DNA of 64,000 bases from Baylisascaris procyonis (lineage: Eukaryota; Nematoda; Chromadorea; Rhabditida; Ascarididae): contig JAZARR010000153.1 in the NCBI GenBank assembly GCA_037389465.1, positions 1,907,001 through 1,971,000 on the forward strand, read 5' to 3'. The notes below the pieces were generated by a model, which saw only the letters and a list, made by a program, of their open reading frames with translations, searched no databases and was not told the origin of the DNA. Numbering within the stretch: position 1 is the first letter of the stretch; each line of letters begins with the position of its first letter. Shown here piece by piece: positions 1-15,000 of this stretch. Position numbers and translations under genes: made by a program.

Positions 1-1903
1 ATGAAAGTAACATAGACACAAAGGTACATGATTTAATTGAATATTGATGTATGGTGCCATAATCATGAGTTAAAACACAATAACAAATTGCTACATCTTT
101 CTTTACTTGCGAAAGCTGATTTGTGGAAAATATTTGAACGATCAGTGTTGGACGGAAATTCTGTTTCCTTCATATGCTGCTCAGATCACATGCCGCTAGG
201 AGAGTGGAGTTTGACTGTCTGTTTCGGGATTGGTAAGGTTACGGCAATTTAAATTTCGATGACTATTGCTACAGTTTATTGTCCGCAGCTACCAGAATCT
301 GCTCAGCCACTGTAACCCTCTAAGACTCTTGAGTGGAGTTTTTACTTCCGTGGATACCACCGAGGGCAGCGAGGAGAGGAGAGGTGGGGATGTGGCGGAT
401 AGGGAAAGGACGGGTGCGGATGAGGATTTGTGATTTTCTGCATTGTTGACAGAAATATATGCCCAATAGCATTTCTTCGATCACTTCATAATGATACTCT
501 CAGTTTTCGTTTATTTCTGCCAGTCAAACTTCTACACACCTCTAACTCTCAAATGCTATCAAAGGCTGACTTTCCTTGTCCAAAATAACCAATAAGGAGA
601 CTAAAGTTGAACGTGTAACATTGTCAACTTTTTACTACGAGGATGCATCACTAGATGAATCATAATCTTTGATCGAATATGCTAGCGTTTGCGTTTAAAA
701 TGTAAGGAATGCTTGCAATTTTTATTTGCCACGTTGGAATTATTTTGATATTGCACTGTGGAGAAAGAAAAAAAAATGAAATCGTTCCATCGAATTATCA
801 AACTTTTTTTTTCCGTTTCTTTAAACTCGAGCAAATTTTATGTCTTTATGAAGTTGAAGTGGCAATTTTATTGCCCTTTTCATGAATGCAATATGGCTGT
901 ACATTGTGCGCTTTTGTTGCAGTTTGTAATGTAGAGCGAATTCACTCGGTTGCAGCGTCGCTTTTTGATGTATAATGCTTTCCTTTCTCTACTGAGAATG
1001 CGAAACGCAATGAAAGTATCAATAATTGATTACAGAGAAAGAACCAAGTAATATAGTGTCTAGCATCATGTGTATATGGGTACCCTCCTTTGTCATTCAC
1101 TTCTAGCTGCCAATAGTTTCTATTTGCAGAAATTAAGTTGCCAGAGAAGTACCGCTGAGGAGATGCTCATTATGGTGACAAGTGCAGCGTAGAGGAGGGA
1201 GAGAAGGAGGAGGAGGGTTGAGTAAGGCTTCCAAACACTGAGAATGAACAGCGACTGGGACGTACTTGGAACAAGTGCAGATTGGCAAAATGTTGCTATC
1301 CAGAATCTGTTACGGGAAAATTTTAGAAGGCTTGCGGTAAATTCTCCTGCCTCCTCCACACATTGGAGAGACCTCGGTAAGTCCTAAACATCAATGTTAT
1401 GGCAAGAGCCTGGTGGGAAGGCGAAGAAGTTCAGCTACCCGAGGATTGAAGCTAGTAAGGAATATAGCCGTTACACCTCGATGCCTCAGTACCGAGCATC
1501 TTGTGGAGCTCCTTGCCTCTAAAAGCCGGAGAGAAGTGGCTCCGAAAAGGGAGCACCTTCTCAAAATTGTACGAATGGAGCATTGCGTCATCAAAACTAG
1601 GGCCTAGATTTCATATGCTTACTATTGTGTTCCTCTGAGGTATTGTAGCTTAGCGACTGTCAGATCAACTGCAGGCATGTGCGGCGCATTGCTGTTGCTT
1701 TTGGCAGATTTCAGGAGAGTTGCTATGACAATCCAAAATAATTGCATATCTTTTAATATGAACAGTGCCTCCAAATCGATGTGCAGCTCGTGATTAATTT
1801 AGGGCGCATGCTATCATTGCAATATTGATCAGTTCAAATATCGATCACTCATCCTAGTCCGAATAGAAATTCATGGCACAAACTTCTGAATAAGATATTG
1901 TAG
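1..1903. other. Region upstream of gene A, no exon recognised
   Basis: No reading frame here resembles a known protein and none splices convincingly into gene A. The missing start codon and the expected N-terminal signal anchor of gene A may lie here in a short exon, or left of the window. A short hydrophobic frame beginning with ATG at 1678 (MCGALLLLL...) looks signal-like, but I could not find a donor joining it in phase to the exon at 1904, so it is not called. Confidence 0.4.
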
Positions 1904-4900
1904 ATGGGCATGAGAGGGCGACTACTCATGCAGACTCATTCCTACCAGGATCAGCTGGTGAACGAGCTAGACGCATACCCCCATATGTGGAACCTCTTGA
2001 TTATTACATTCGCATAAGGCCTTATTTCCCTAACGATATCGTGGAAGTCACAAAAGGTGAGCAGTTTTTGCTTTAATCTTTGTGAAAGCTCACCTAAACT
2101 GACTGATGGCGAGGAAAAGCAGCCACCGTACAAAGGGAAATGTTGCCGAAGTGAGGGTTTTGACGCCTTTTATGACTTTCGATATTCCTCGCACAACACC
2201 TATTATTAACTTCGGTGATATTCTAGTTCCTTTCAATAAACACATTCTCAATCAACAAAAATTTCCTTGATGAGTTCATGGTGTCTTCTACATTTTAATG
2301 GCCGTTCATAGGGCAGCTTCCAAAAAATCATAGGTATTTCCATTTACCTGATCATCGTGTGAAAAGACGATGCAAAATGTGCAATACTGCTTCATTACGC
2401 AATTTATTAGAGATTTTTTATATGCAAAATATTATGAGGCAGAAATTAAGCAAAACGGCATTCATAATTTCGAGCCTCCGATTGATTCGTTCGATAATGA
2501 GCATTGGCAGCTTAAAGTTCGTTGAAGTTATTCTTTTTTTGTAATATTTGATTAGCAAACTAACTTGAAGCATTGCTGTAGAAAAGAATATGACATTCGA
2601 TGGCATCTCGACGTTTATATTTCGGGCAAAAGTGGGAAGAATGAATGTTACGTTGCACTCATTGTTACTCAACTACACGAGTGTCAAAGTGATGGACGCC
2701 AATGGATTGACCCTGATTGAGTCTGCGGACTTCACCTTCAACGAGGAACTCAACCACATTGTGAGCTCTCTGGGATGGAATTATCAGTGAACAAACTCCG
2801 CTCACGTATAACATAAAATTTGAACAGAGTTTCGCTTAAACGGTATGCACGGCACAAATGGTGCTCGTCCCGTTTATTGTAGGCAAAGTCGGAAATGTTA
2901 CTCGGAATCACATAGTAGAGTGCCGCTGCCCTATGAAGACATCATTGTTTCTTGAAGAGTAGCCAAAGACTTCTACTTATCGGGGCGTGTGCATAAACCA
3001 TCTACTCTATGAAACCGAAGGAACGTACGAACTTCACTTTTTCACGACCAATGAATGCGTAGCGAATTAATGCATTTTCCATCTGAGATATTTTTGCAGA
3101 AAAAAAAACAGTCTACAGTTTGGACAAATGTGATCGGCACTATACCGTAGAGAAAATGACAGGGCTTTGTATTCAGCAGTGGAAACTTTTTATCTGGAGA
3201 TGAGCACTGAGCGGCTTAGGAACTAATCGCACACCAGCGATTATTGTCATGCCTAAACGACATTTGTCAAGCAGTGGTGAATACCACGGGGATATATTTA
3301 GCCTTTTTCCAACTATCTTTGAAATCCTTTGAAAGAAGCTATTCCTGCAATAATCACTGCAAATTCGATACATGCCGATGAATGCGCTGGAAAAGGGCCG
3401 TAGAGGACTTCGCTGTTGTACATTACCTTTAACAAAGCCTCATGCAATATTGGAGGAGTTGCAGACATTTACTGTCGCTTCAATTCATTCGAAAAATGCA
3501 TATGGTCCAAATATTAGCATAGCCTATTTGCTACGGTGGTAGCAACCAAACATAATGGCCGCACAGATGAGTAATCCTCTCAGGGTATTTCCACTCTTTC
3601 TTCTGGCAGGCATCTTCCAGCTTCTTGATTAGCTGCTGACCTAAGGCGACTACTGAGTTTGTCGTGGAAACGTATTCGCTGCAAAAAAATTAAGCCGCCT
3701 CGGCCTTTGCAATGATCACAATTTCTATCCCACCGCCAAGAAATTTCCACCGATGTTTTCTAAACATCGTCTGTATCTGTTTGGCGATGATCAAACGAGC
3801 GATTTGTGTCTCATTGAGGCACCGAAGAGGACGGGCAGCAGTCTACAAATATTATCGTGCTATGCACGTTACCATCAAAATGAAGAATGAGACAAAATTA
3901 GCTGCACAAAGATTGTTTCATCAAGAAATGGACTGAAAATTAGCTATTCCCGACCTTCCTCCTCCCACCGCTTGTCGAGAGCGGGAGTAGATCCAATAGA
4001 AGTGCAGCTAGTGGATTCTGTCGGATTTTGAATGTTTTCATTTTTTATGGAACGTAGATTGCAAATTCTTCTGCATATCGTTCATTGTGCTTAAATAAAA
4101 GAAATGATGAAATGAGTAGAAGTGCACATTCCCAGCGCTAATGATCCAATTCTTTCTCTATGCAAGTGATGTTTCTCAGAGATCTACTTGTCTAATTAAG
4201 GAGGTTCTACTTCATTTGGGCTTCGAATTATTTTCTTCATAGTGAACAAAACATTGTTGATTAGCATCATTCCGTAAAACAACCAATTTCTTGCAGATCA
4301 TCCACCTTAACTTTTCGTTAATAGTCGACAACATCTACGCGATACAATTTGTTTACGTTGGTGGAATACATGATTACCTCGAAACCGGTCTCTATTATTC
4401 GTCATATACAGATGTTGCAGGAAAACAACAGTAAGCTAGTTCGTTAGTTTATTTGCCGTATGTGTGCAATAAATGGCAACTTATTTCGCGGTGCAATGAG
4501 CATAGTAATATCCATAAGCATAATTCCTTGGCGGCTGGCGAGGATTCATGCACTTAGGTAAATTTGCGTTTAGAAATTGTAAAGCGGCCAAGTCACCTTT
4601 TCTTATTTGCATAAATGAGCGTTTTATAGTCCCTCCTGCCGATTTACTTCTGCTGCGAACTACTGCATTTCAGTTCCAAATTTGGTCCTTATAGGCCTAA
4701 ATTAACTCGGTTAAATTAACTCATCCATTTCCAAGAGAGTTATAGGTATTGAACGGCGCGCAAAATGCTACGCGGATTTTCCGATCATAGATCACGTCGG
4801 CCGAGATGCATTTTCCGAAAGCTTGAGCTGGGAAACTAAAGTATGGATCGATTATTTCAGGAATACATCATTGTGCGCTTTTACACTACTACGTTTGATC

Positions 4901-6053
4901 CTGCATGGATCAGTTGAGAATTGCTTGCTTCGAATCATCACTTTTTTCGTCTCTCTGCAGTGGATCAAGTATCGATCATGATGAATCCAAAAACGCACTT
5001 CCAGCTACTTGTAATTTTGGCGCCATAGAAATCTTTGAAGATTACCCAATCATCCCAGCGTCCACCGTGCTTGTAAGAGCAGCGTGCTTAAAAATTTGTT
5101 ACTTTCCCCATTTAAAACAAATATTATTTAAGCTTTATGCTGGCGACACATCTGCAACCTGCAAGAGCACGCTGGGTTTTTCCTTGCCTCGACGAGCCAG
5201 CCTACAAGGCGGTATTCCACTTAACGTTGATATATCCAAGAGGCCTTATCGCTCTCGCCAATGCCATGGAGCGAACTCCTGTGGAAATAAAGTATGTGTT
5301 ATCACTATTGCTTTCGAAAAAGTTCACTGATTTCTGCGCGCATTTGATCATCGTCTTTTGCGCGTGTTGCGCACTTCCCAGTAACTTGAACCAACGAACA
5401 CCCAGTGTGAATTCGTTACAACAGTTATCATTTTCTCTGTGTTCATTGCAACATCTGACTTACTCGATGCCTTGTTTTCGCTGAAATTCTCAGATCTGAC
5501 TTTCCCTGAAAATCCATCAAATCTTTTCGACTTCTCAGGAGCATTTCTTTGCATCTTTTAAATCGTTTGTGAAACACATCTTTTGAACTTTTTATGAATT
5601 AGATTTGAATTTGTATTATCTTTTGTTTCAGTTCCATCGCATTCTTCAGTTTAACATGTTTCAGTTTCATTTTCATTGACAAAAGTTGGTGTCATGTTTT
5701 CAGCTGCAAAAGCAAGCTCCGTTAAATTTGATTTTTATGAAAGTATTTTCGAATTCCACTGGAATTTCTTGGTAGCTGAAAAACTTAAGGGATGCCTACT
5801 ATATGCGTGACGCCACTATCTGTGTCCTCTTTCACTGTTATCCGTATGAATGCTTGAACAGTTTACTCTAAAGGTAAGCATTTACTTCTTATCGCTTGAC
5901 TACATATGATCACAAAGTATATTTCGTTGCAGAACTTGGGGAAATTGGGATGTGATTCAATTTCCACCTTCATTGAAGATGTCCACCTATATTGTTGCGT
6001 TCGCAATTGGACCATACGTCAAGAAAGAAGTTACAAATGAAGACGGAACATTG
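1904..6053 (+). CDS. Gene A exons 1-5: N-terminal M1 domain
   Basis: The exons are 1904-2056, 2582-2760, 4297-4430, 5133-5291 and 5933-6053. They encode the saddle-shaped beta domain that caps the active site in M1 enzymes. Recognisable blocks are RRIPPYVEPLDYYIRIRPYF in exon 1, YSSYTD in exon 3, ARWVFPCLDEPAYKAVF in exon 4 and MSTYIVAFAIGPY in exon 5. Junction phases are 1, 0, 2, 2 and 0 and agree on both sides of each intron. The acceptor of exon 1 (TTGTAG) is the least certain. The acceptor of exon 4 reads TTTAAG, an AAG rather than CAG site. The 1.5-kb intron 2761-4296 holds no recognisable gene. Confidence 0.88.
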
Positions 6054-9000
6054 GTTAGCATATTATCGTTTACATATGCATTTGCATTTCTCAAGAATAT
6101 GCGAAAAGATCAAGAAAAATGGGTAGATTTCATTGTAACGATATGATGAATACATTTCGCTTGTTTGTTGACTGTTTTAACGCTATGAAGGGTTGACTAT
6201 GTTAGACAACGTGAGAAGACAAGCTGATCCCTTTTTTAAACATGTTATGAGGTGATTAAATGTATGAAGACGCATAGGGTATTGAAAGCTTTTTGGAAAA
6301 CAGAAGCACATAACCACTGGTGATATGATGTCATTTCTTTGATGAATAGGTAAGTGTTATAAATCTTCCAGCTGAAATTTTCACTAGCATTGTATCATTG
6401 GTCATTGCAAGTTTAGATAGAGGAAGTAAGTCCTCAACGCAATTCTACAGAATTCCTTTCCAGTGGAATTCATTTCTAATTGGGAAAAACACTGTCATTA
6501 TTGCCACACACTTCCTTATCAATGACTTTATTAAGAGTGAAGTAATGCTCCAACTTTAGGTGTTCTTTTTTTTTAAATAGAGATGAGATAGTTATCAAAC
6601 GGCCACCAACGATTTCATCTTTCAGATACGTATTTGGGGATGGCCAGGACAAGAGGAATATCTTGAGTGGGCGGCAGAAATTTCGGCAAAATGTTTTCAT
6701 GTGATGAAACAATATACAAATTTCCCTTATCCTTATACCAAATCAGGTATGATTTCTACATATTTTTCGTCTTACAATCGAGAATAGCAAATGCTTTGGC
6801 AAATACATTGTGCAGTAATCAATGAGTGCATCTATCTCATGATTCCCTTAACAACGTGCTAATATTTATTTTTACTAATGAAGCTCGATATATTAGCTAA
6901 TCGACGCTGCAAATTGACAAGTGGACAAGAGAACAAGCACAATAGGATAAGTGAACGCAAAAAAAAACATGGCCAAATATTTTGGAGTAAGTTGAAACCG
7001 GACGTGTATTGTTATTTTATTCTATTTTAAACAGTAAAAAGTTTGCTGCACTTCTGGGCAATCGGACGATGTAATTTAATATAAGCAATGTTTGTTATTG
7101 CAGATCAGCTTGGCATGCCTGAATTTGTGGCTGGAGCAATGGAAAATTATGGCCTCATCATCTATAAGTATCAGTACATCACATTCAATCCAAAGGTCTC
7201 AACATCCGACTCGCTTTTTCGCTTTGATCAAAAATGTTTTGAGATTTAGGCCCGTTTGAGGCGCCAGTGGTCATACCAAGATGAATGAGTTCACTCACTT
7301 GATATAAGACAGAGACATACTCCTGGCGGATGTTTATTGCTGTGATTAGGGTCACATTTCTCTTTCTGCTACACCGAATTCTCAAGGTATTGCTGTGAAA
7401 AAAATCTCCAAACTTCACTAACTGTTTCGATGTGCTATTCAGTTTTAAGCAGTATTTTCGTTTTTTACTAGGGTTGAGAGAACGAACGTATCACTTCACA
7501 TATGCGAAACGAATTGAGCTAAAATTCACTGAATATTCAATGGATTGTTAACATGGGTTCGGAGGGCAGTCTGCTTGCTTAGTCAGTTAAATAAGCCTTA
7601 TGCGTTTTCTCATGTGCTTGCTAGAAAGCACTGCAGAGCTTTTCGTCAGTGAGGCCGATTGATACTGTAAACTTTTTGATTATTTCATATTCTGAGTACA
7701 TGCAAAATTATGTGCGGAATTTGTCATTGGTAATTGATTTTCGCTTAGATTTCGAGAGGGAAATTGATTTAGTGAGAAACTGCTTTCCGTTCGATAAGAG
7801 GAGTATGTGGGATGCATATTGTTCCCTTCCTAATTATTTATCACCTATGCATGCCCTATTTCTCACTTCATAATTCTCACCATCGCAAAGAAGCAGTTGG
7901 ATTAGAAATTGTACGCACGGGTGAATTCAAGTTAAACGGAAGTAATTGCAGTTGCACTCTACAAAAGTGAAAGAGATGGCTGCAGAAACAATATGCCACG
8001 AGATTTCGCATCAATGGTTCGGTGATACCGTTACTCAAATCTGGTGGGATGACCTATTCCTCAGTGAAGGATTCGCCACACTGTTTCAAACAGTTTCACA
8101 GAAAATGGCATTGCCCGAACAAGTGGATTACTTGGTATGTTGAAACACTGAAAAACCTTCAATCGGCTTAGCCGTTTTCAGTTCTCAGATTTTATCCCGG
8201 CACTGCAAAAAAATATTTTCATTGATGGATGATAGTTTGGAAATCTCTGAAAAGGCGGGGTTAACCCGCATAAAATTTGGAGCGGTAGTCTATTGTAAGC
8301 GTATCCCAGAACGTCGCTGCTGCGTTACCATTCACTTTGGCTGCCTATCCAAGGATGTCTTTAACAATTGCATTACTTCAGTCGTTTACGTAATGCGCAT
8401 ACGCTGCAAGGAGCCTACTACTGTAATTAGTGCTTCACTCGTGTTTGAATTTAAATCGATCAGTAATACCGTGTGGATCATTGAAATTAGCAGTGAGTGG
8501 TGCTGATAGTAGTAGAAGAACACTTTCAGGATGGGAAGTTCCTGGTAAATACTATGCAAGCAGCGCTCACTGCAGACACCAACATCACCTACTCACATCC
8601 GCTATACGACGTCGATGGTCCATTCTTCGATGGTACGCTTTTATTACTCCATTTTGCAATCCGTTGTTCCACAAAGAAACTTTTTTTAGCCTATGCAACT
8701 GCACTTTTATCACTTATATTCGAGGGTATTGTGATTGTGAAATTTGTTCTTCCACCACCATCGTCAAATATGTTGTGTGAAAATTTTAAAGCGCTTTGTC
8801 GAGTGAACCCCATTTTTGAAGAATATTTTCTGCATTACGCTCGTTTAAGCGTCATTTTTCGCGGTCCTTTGCTTATTTATTGTTTCGCTATTTCAGTTTT
8901 ACGATATATTGTACCATTTCGAAGGAAAATGGAAGGTAAACATCCAGGCTATTTCTCGGTGGGGATTATAAATCGCCTATTCTCGGCCTCATGAATATTC

Positions 9001-12000
9001 ACTCTTGACCACTGCATCGATCGTGGTGGTTTGTAGTCGAGCACTTTTGGAGAAGCGTAATTTCAAGGCCGTGAAAATAAGAACTTCCCAAAAACCTCCC
9101 CAGGTTTAAGATAATAGTTTCCCAAATAAAAATTTCTCAGACAAAGTTCACATTTTCAGAACGTTTCTATCTTCCTCCCCAAACACCAGTTGAAGTGCTG
9201 CTTTCTATTCTCTTCCACAACTACTTTCACTAAATAATTCAAGCAGCAGACTATAAAAATATCACTCGAATTAGGGAAACATATAAAATTTCGATTCTAT
9301 TCGATATTTCGCCATTTATTCTAAACGGTTAATTGAGTGATTTTATATCTTTCGAGAAAATTTCATGGAAGGAACAAATTTGTGGGCAGGGTCCTTCAGA
9401 AGGTAGTCTTCTAAATCAGATCACAAGTTATGCTCTCATCGCTATTGAAATAATGCCATCAAAATCAATTTTTCTCTCGACAGCATCATTAGTTAGCGCA
9501 AATATATGTTTTTAAAATAGCGTAGACAAGCTTTCATCTACCAGGATTCACTCATTCACAGTCTTGTATAAGTAGGCGGTATGAGTATGAAAATGTTGAC
9601 AGCATGAGAACAACAGTACGACATATCCCTTTTTTGTGAAACAAAAACTTTCTGAATATAGAGCAATGAAGATGTTTGGTGAATTGGTAGGCTAATTTCT
9701 GAATTCGGCTAATTTTTGTTCAGATATCACCTACAAGAAAGGTGGTTCAATATTGAGTATGATCGAAACCGCACTTGGAAAATCTGTATTCCAAACTGCT
9801 CTTCAAAACTATATAAGAACTTATCAATTCTCAAATGCGGATCACGAGATGCTATTCGAAAAATTCACTGAGGTACTGCTTACAGAACTTAATTTCTGAA
9901 CAGCTAATGCAACTGAATGATGCATTCTAGGTGCTAGAACTAGTACTGTACCATGAAGTGCATTCACCACAATTAGGCCATTTCCTCGTCTTGCAGTAGG
10001 GTAATTTCATGCGCTCATACGCTTTTGCATTCGACTGCTCTTAGGGCAATGGAAGTGCGCAGGATCTACATCTATAATTGATTACTGATGACTGTTTATG
10101 CTTGTCGCCCTCTTCGAAGCGGAGTTTCTCCCAGTCATCGCTATGAATTTTGGTGGGCGTATTTTCAACAATTACCGAAGCGAAATTACTCCTTCATCCG
10201 ATTAATTTCTAAACAAGTATTACATAATTCTCAAATTTTGTGCATCCTTATATCGCTTTCTGACAACTTGGAATGTTTTGATAGGGATTTCTGCAACCCA
10301 TTAGCTTCACATTAGAAAAAAAATTCCAAAAACAAGGTTATTTAAATTTATATGGCGTGATTTTCCGAGAACTCCAAAAGAGGTGGTTGGCATTTTTTCG
10401 ACGAAATCACAATTGCCAATTTTAGAACGTGTATAAATGCCTGACGTTTGCAACATATTCCATGCGATTTTATAGGCTGCATCCGGTACAGTCAAAGATT
10501 GGTGTGGACGACCGATGAATGTTACACGTTTCCTTGATCCATGGTTTCTTCAACAGGCAAGTGCCTTGAAAAAAATTATACCGCATAGGAATGGAATACA
10601 GTGATCACCTTATCAAGAAAGGTGGAAAGAAAACCTCATCACGCAGAAACAAATGAACTACAAGCAACAAGAAGTGCACTGTGTTGAATAATGACTCCTT
10701 ATTTCGAAGATTATTTCTTCTGTCACCTGAATACAGTAGAACAAAAATTGGACTCGATCATGATTTAAGTGCACTTTTGCTCATTACTAGACTTATAAGA
10801 CACATATGGTTGCGACCTGCTGCTGGCGGAATACCTGCAGAAATTCCGACAAAATAGTTCGCGCCTTATTCGTTTATGACGTTTTAACAAGAATCTATGC
10901 GAAATAACCTTCTCACCGTCTCGTTCTTACAGAAATTTGCGCAGCTCGCTCAAGCTCACATATTCTGTGAGAACAGGTAGTGTTCCGCCCTCGCTCAAGG
11001 TACCGTTTATTTCTCTTTCTAAACATCCTCATTCTTTGGAAACTCCTCAGTAATGAGGAGGGGGACGGGGCACTCACAGATCTGCCTATCTTCGGTTGTC
11101 ATTGTAGGGTATCAGTCACACTATTGATCTTGGTTAACATCACGTCACTCTTTTCATAGATCTCTTTTTCTTAGGATTTTCCACTCGTCACGGTGACCAA
11201 CAATCAACTGATGTCTGACGCAACATTTTCACAACAACCATATAACAACATTGAGTGTTTGCCACCCAACAACACATTTGGATACTCGTGGCCCATACCA
11301 TTCTACTGGAAGAATTACAGATATTACTATAAGAACAACGAAACTAGCCTCACATGGCTTACTCCAGGTGTGTTCTTAGCTCTCTTGAATGTGTCGATGC
11401 CACTTTTTGCCTGGTAGTTACTCTTTCGCATTGTGATGAAATGGCAAGTTTGGAAGGAGGAAACGAAGTAGAGGGGACATAATCGAAGAAATAAGCGTGG
11501 TTGGCGTAAAAGAAGATGCTAGCCATTGCGAGTCTTTTTCACCTCGTGTGTCTGCCTTTGCGGACCTCCTGCACTCCTTTTCTCCGTGGAAACCGCATAT
11601 AACATTTTCGTAGCATCCGTTTCCTCCAAGTCATCTGCAACTATTGGTTCCATGAATGCTCTATAGTTCCTAGTGCGATTTTTCTCCCATTTATAGCCTA
11701 CGAAACGTGCCCCAAATCAGCGATAGCACCAAACAATCGTGCTATACATTGGGATATGGGTAACGCAGAATCTACATCCTATCTACGTGTTGATTATGAC
11801 GATATTGGATACACACGGCTGATGGAACAGTTGAAGGCAAGGCGTGACATCGATTTCAGCACTGCAGATAAGGTTCACCTCATCGGGGACCAGCTGGCGA
11901 TTGCAACGTAAGCCATCAGTGAATTCTTGTTTAAGGTTCTTGCTTAGAGCTGAAAAAAAAAGGATTTGTAGTCTACTGAAATGATGAGGTCGTGAAACAC

Positions 12001-15000
12001 TGACTAGTCTCCTCAATTCCCTTGTTTGTGCTATAATCAGCCTCCCTCATTCCTTGCAATATCCACCGCTTTCACCTGGCACTAAATAATATTGATAATT
12101 AGGTGTTCACTCACAATTAAGTGCCAACCTGGATTCTGATATGAGAACCAAGGAAGGTTTATCTCAGCATAGTAAGCGCATATTTTTTGCATCCTTGGCA
12201 CATTTCGTGAATGATGTAAAATCAACATTTTATTAAAAACTCTAAGTCTTAATATTAATTACTGTTCTTGCAAATTACATTCTTAGAATTTATTTCCTTA
12301 TATGATCTTCGTTTCTTAATATAACTGTATTAGTAGAAATTGCTCCTCGTCACCCTTATTCATCCCCCGTTTCCGTGAAAAATTACCCCAAAATGGGTTG
12401 CTTTCAGCGCCTGAAATATTAGAAGCTACCACTGCCAATAAAACACTCCTTCAATAAAGCTTTTCCTGAATCCTTTAGTTATCGATAGTACGAGGTTCTC
12501 TTCAGATCAGTACGATAAACTAAGGTCGCGGTTAGAACGATAAAAAAATGGTGCTGATGTGGTGTGCAAATATAAACCGTCGCCTCATGCAACAAATATA
12601 TTTTGCCCTCACGAAAAGTTTTAACGATGTCATGACTCGAAAGAACAGAGTGCATTATACCTCGAGGATTATGTAGCTCAATCTATTTCAGCGAGAAAGA
12701 CAGAAATGGCTTGCCATTTTCATATCATAAAGTACTGGATCTGATCACTACAATTCTGCCGAAATATCCGCATTACGCTACATTTAAAATAGCACAAGAT
12801 TTTATCGATTCAATGGAAAGGCTTTTTATGGATGGTCCCGACTATGAGCTTTTTAAGGTACGCGGTGATTTCCAAATAGAGAGCTCGATCAGCATTTTCT
12901 AAGTGGTGCTTCCTCATTTGTTTCATTTAAGCATAAAACTGTTGAGACAGAGTCATTAAAAATTGTTGGTTGGAGAGATGGTCTGATTGAACACCACAAC
13001 GTCAAGTAGATAGACGGTGCCTATGCCGCTTGAGATCATTGCCTCTGTAGCCCCACTACGGTTTACACGCGTTTCGAAATCCTTTCGAAAAATTTCGATT
13101 ATAAGGAAACTCTCGATGGGATAGCCCTATGTGTTAGAATGATCCTATCTTCTGGTACTGTTAGTCGAATGATTTCGCAGTAAAGAGAAAGCGCCAACAC
13201 GGGTATGAGAAAGTAAAACAAGTTCGATTAGAGAGCAAAAAAAACTAGATATAAAAAATTTTTTAGGCCATGCATCTTTTCTAATGGTTTCAGAGCGAAT
13301 TTAACTCATTCACAAATGTCTAATAGGACTTAACGGATATGCTGTTTTGGTGTCTTTTTCCGCAGCTGTTTTGTTCTTTCAACTATGTAGATGCAATTCA
13401 ATGAAGTGTTGTAAAAATTTCGGCACTTATTTCCGTTGAATTATAGGCAGCTATCAGAAGATGGCTTGAAGAAAACTACAACATCTTGGGTTATAATACA
13501 ACTGGGAATTGGAACAATGAGTAAGTTTTGCGTTCACTCTAAACATTCGAAAACAGCTGTTGGATTCGTGGCCGTCGTTGAATGCGACTACAGCTATTGT
13601 ACTGCCATTAAAGGAAAATAAAAGCGACAAGTCGTCCATGGAGGAAGAGTTACCTTCATAACGTTTATCAACCTCTCCCATTCGCAGAAGGCAATGATTC
13701 ACTTGGTAACCCATGGGATAGAATATCTAGGATTTGGGGTCATGCGATAAGCCTAATGAGCCGATTATTTCGAAGAAAACCGAAAGGCATGTTTTTAAAT
13801 ACATTTGGAAGCCGAATTTTATGCTATTTTGTGCAGAATTTTGCACCTGACACTTTCCTAGGGTCACCTGCAGTATATTTTTTTCTCTACTCATCACTTC
13901 ATGTGAGTAAATAATGTCTGACGTTTCACCGTTCGTCAGTTTATAACATTGCTTAGTCAAATTCGAGAACTATCTCCCAAAAACATCCTAATAGCTCTTC
14001 CTATTTATTTTCTCTTTTTAAAAACATAATGGTGTCACCAATACAGTATGGCTCGGTATTTGATGCTACCGTATGCGGTGCGGTATGACGTTGGAACATC
14101 GGCTGAAGAAGGTCTCAAGCTATTCAATCAGTTCCTTATTGACTGCAGCAGCACAACAACAGTCATTGATAACTGCTCTCAGTAAGCTACTTTTCAGCTG
14201 TATTTTTTGCAGTCCTTCCTTTCCTTTTAGAGTACTCTTCGTTGATTACCATGTGCAGCCTATTGGCATGAAATTTATTATCTCTAATTTTTGAGCCCAA
14301 CTCAGCCTAGATCTTTTGAAATTTTCGTCTCGGTCCCTATCTACTTAACTCTATAACTCGCAGATTATATGATGGAAGCGGAAATTTGCCCTTATGTTCC
14401 TTTACCACACAGCGACTCCGCAGATAAAAATTTAGACTTGTCGATTGAAGCCATTTAGTTTGCGCACGAGGCTTGAAATCGAGCTCTACTTATAATTGCA
14501 CCAATCGAAATTGCTCATAGGAGAACTTATCTTCATCATTGCATATCAGCTTGGCAGTCAGGAAACCTGTGATTGCATCAGTGAATTATGGTCTATAGTG
14601 CGTTTGCGAATAAAGGTTGGCGAAGTCATGAAACGCGGGTTATTGAAAATCAGGTGTAATAATTTGAGGATGATAGGTAGTCTATTGTATTATAAAGAGG
14701 AACGTGAAATGTGCTGTACAGTAAACTCTGGAAACAAGTCTGTGTTGGTGAATATTCGATGAAAGTGGGAGGTTTGAGGAAAGGAACGCTTCGGTATGGG
14801 CTGCCAAATACTATATCAAAAGCTTTCGGTAATGAAGAAACAGGGAAAAAGTGGGAAATGCGCGTACTATGTTTAATATACTTAATATGCTGAATGGACG
14901 GCGTGAAATTGAGGATGCAGTTTTGTCAATATTTACTAAACGAATAGTTAGTCCCATCAGAAATAAAGCATTTCTGTGCCTTATTCCTAAACTAGCAAGA

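Noticed and set aside
1413..1607. Paired open frames on both strands upstream of gene A
   Set aside because: There is no recognisable protein in either direction and no splice link in phase with gene A.
8497..8632. Longer version of gene A exon 9 beginning before 8530
   Set aside because: All nearer AG sites give the wrong phase or an in-frame TGA at 8494. CTTTCAG at 8529 gives the correct phase and a family-like sequence.
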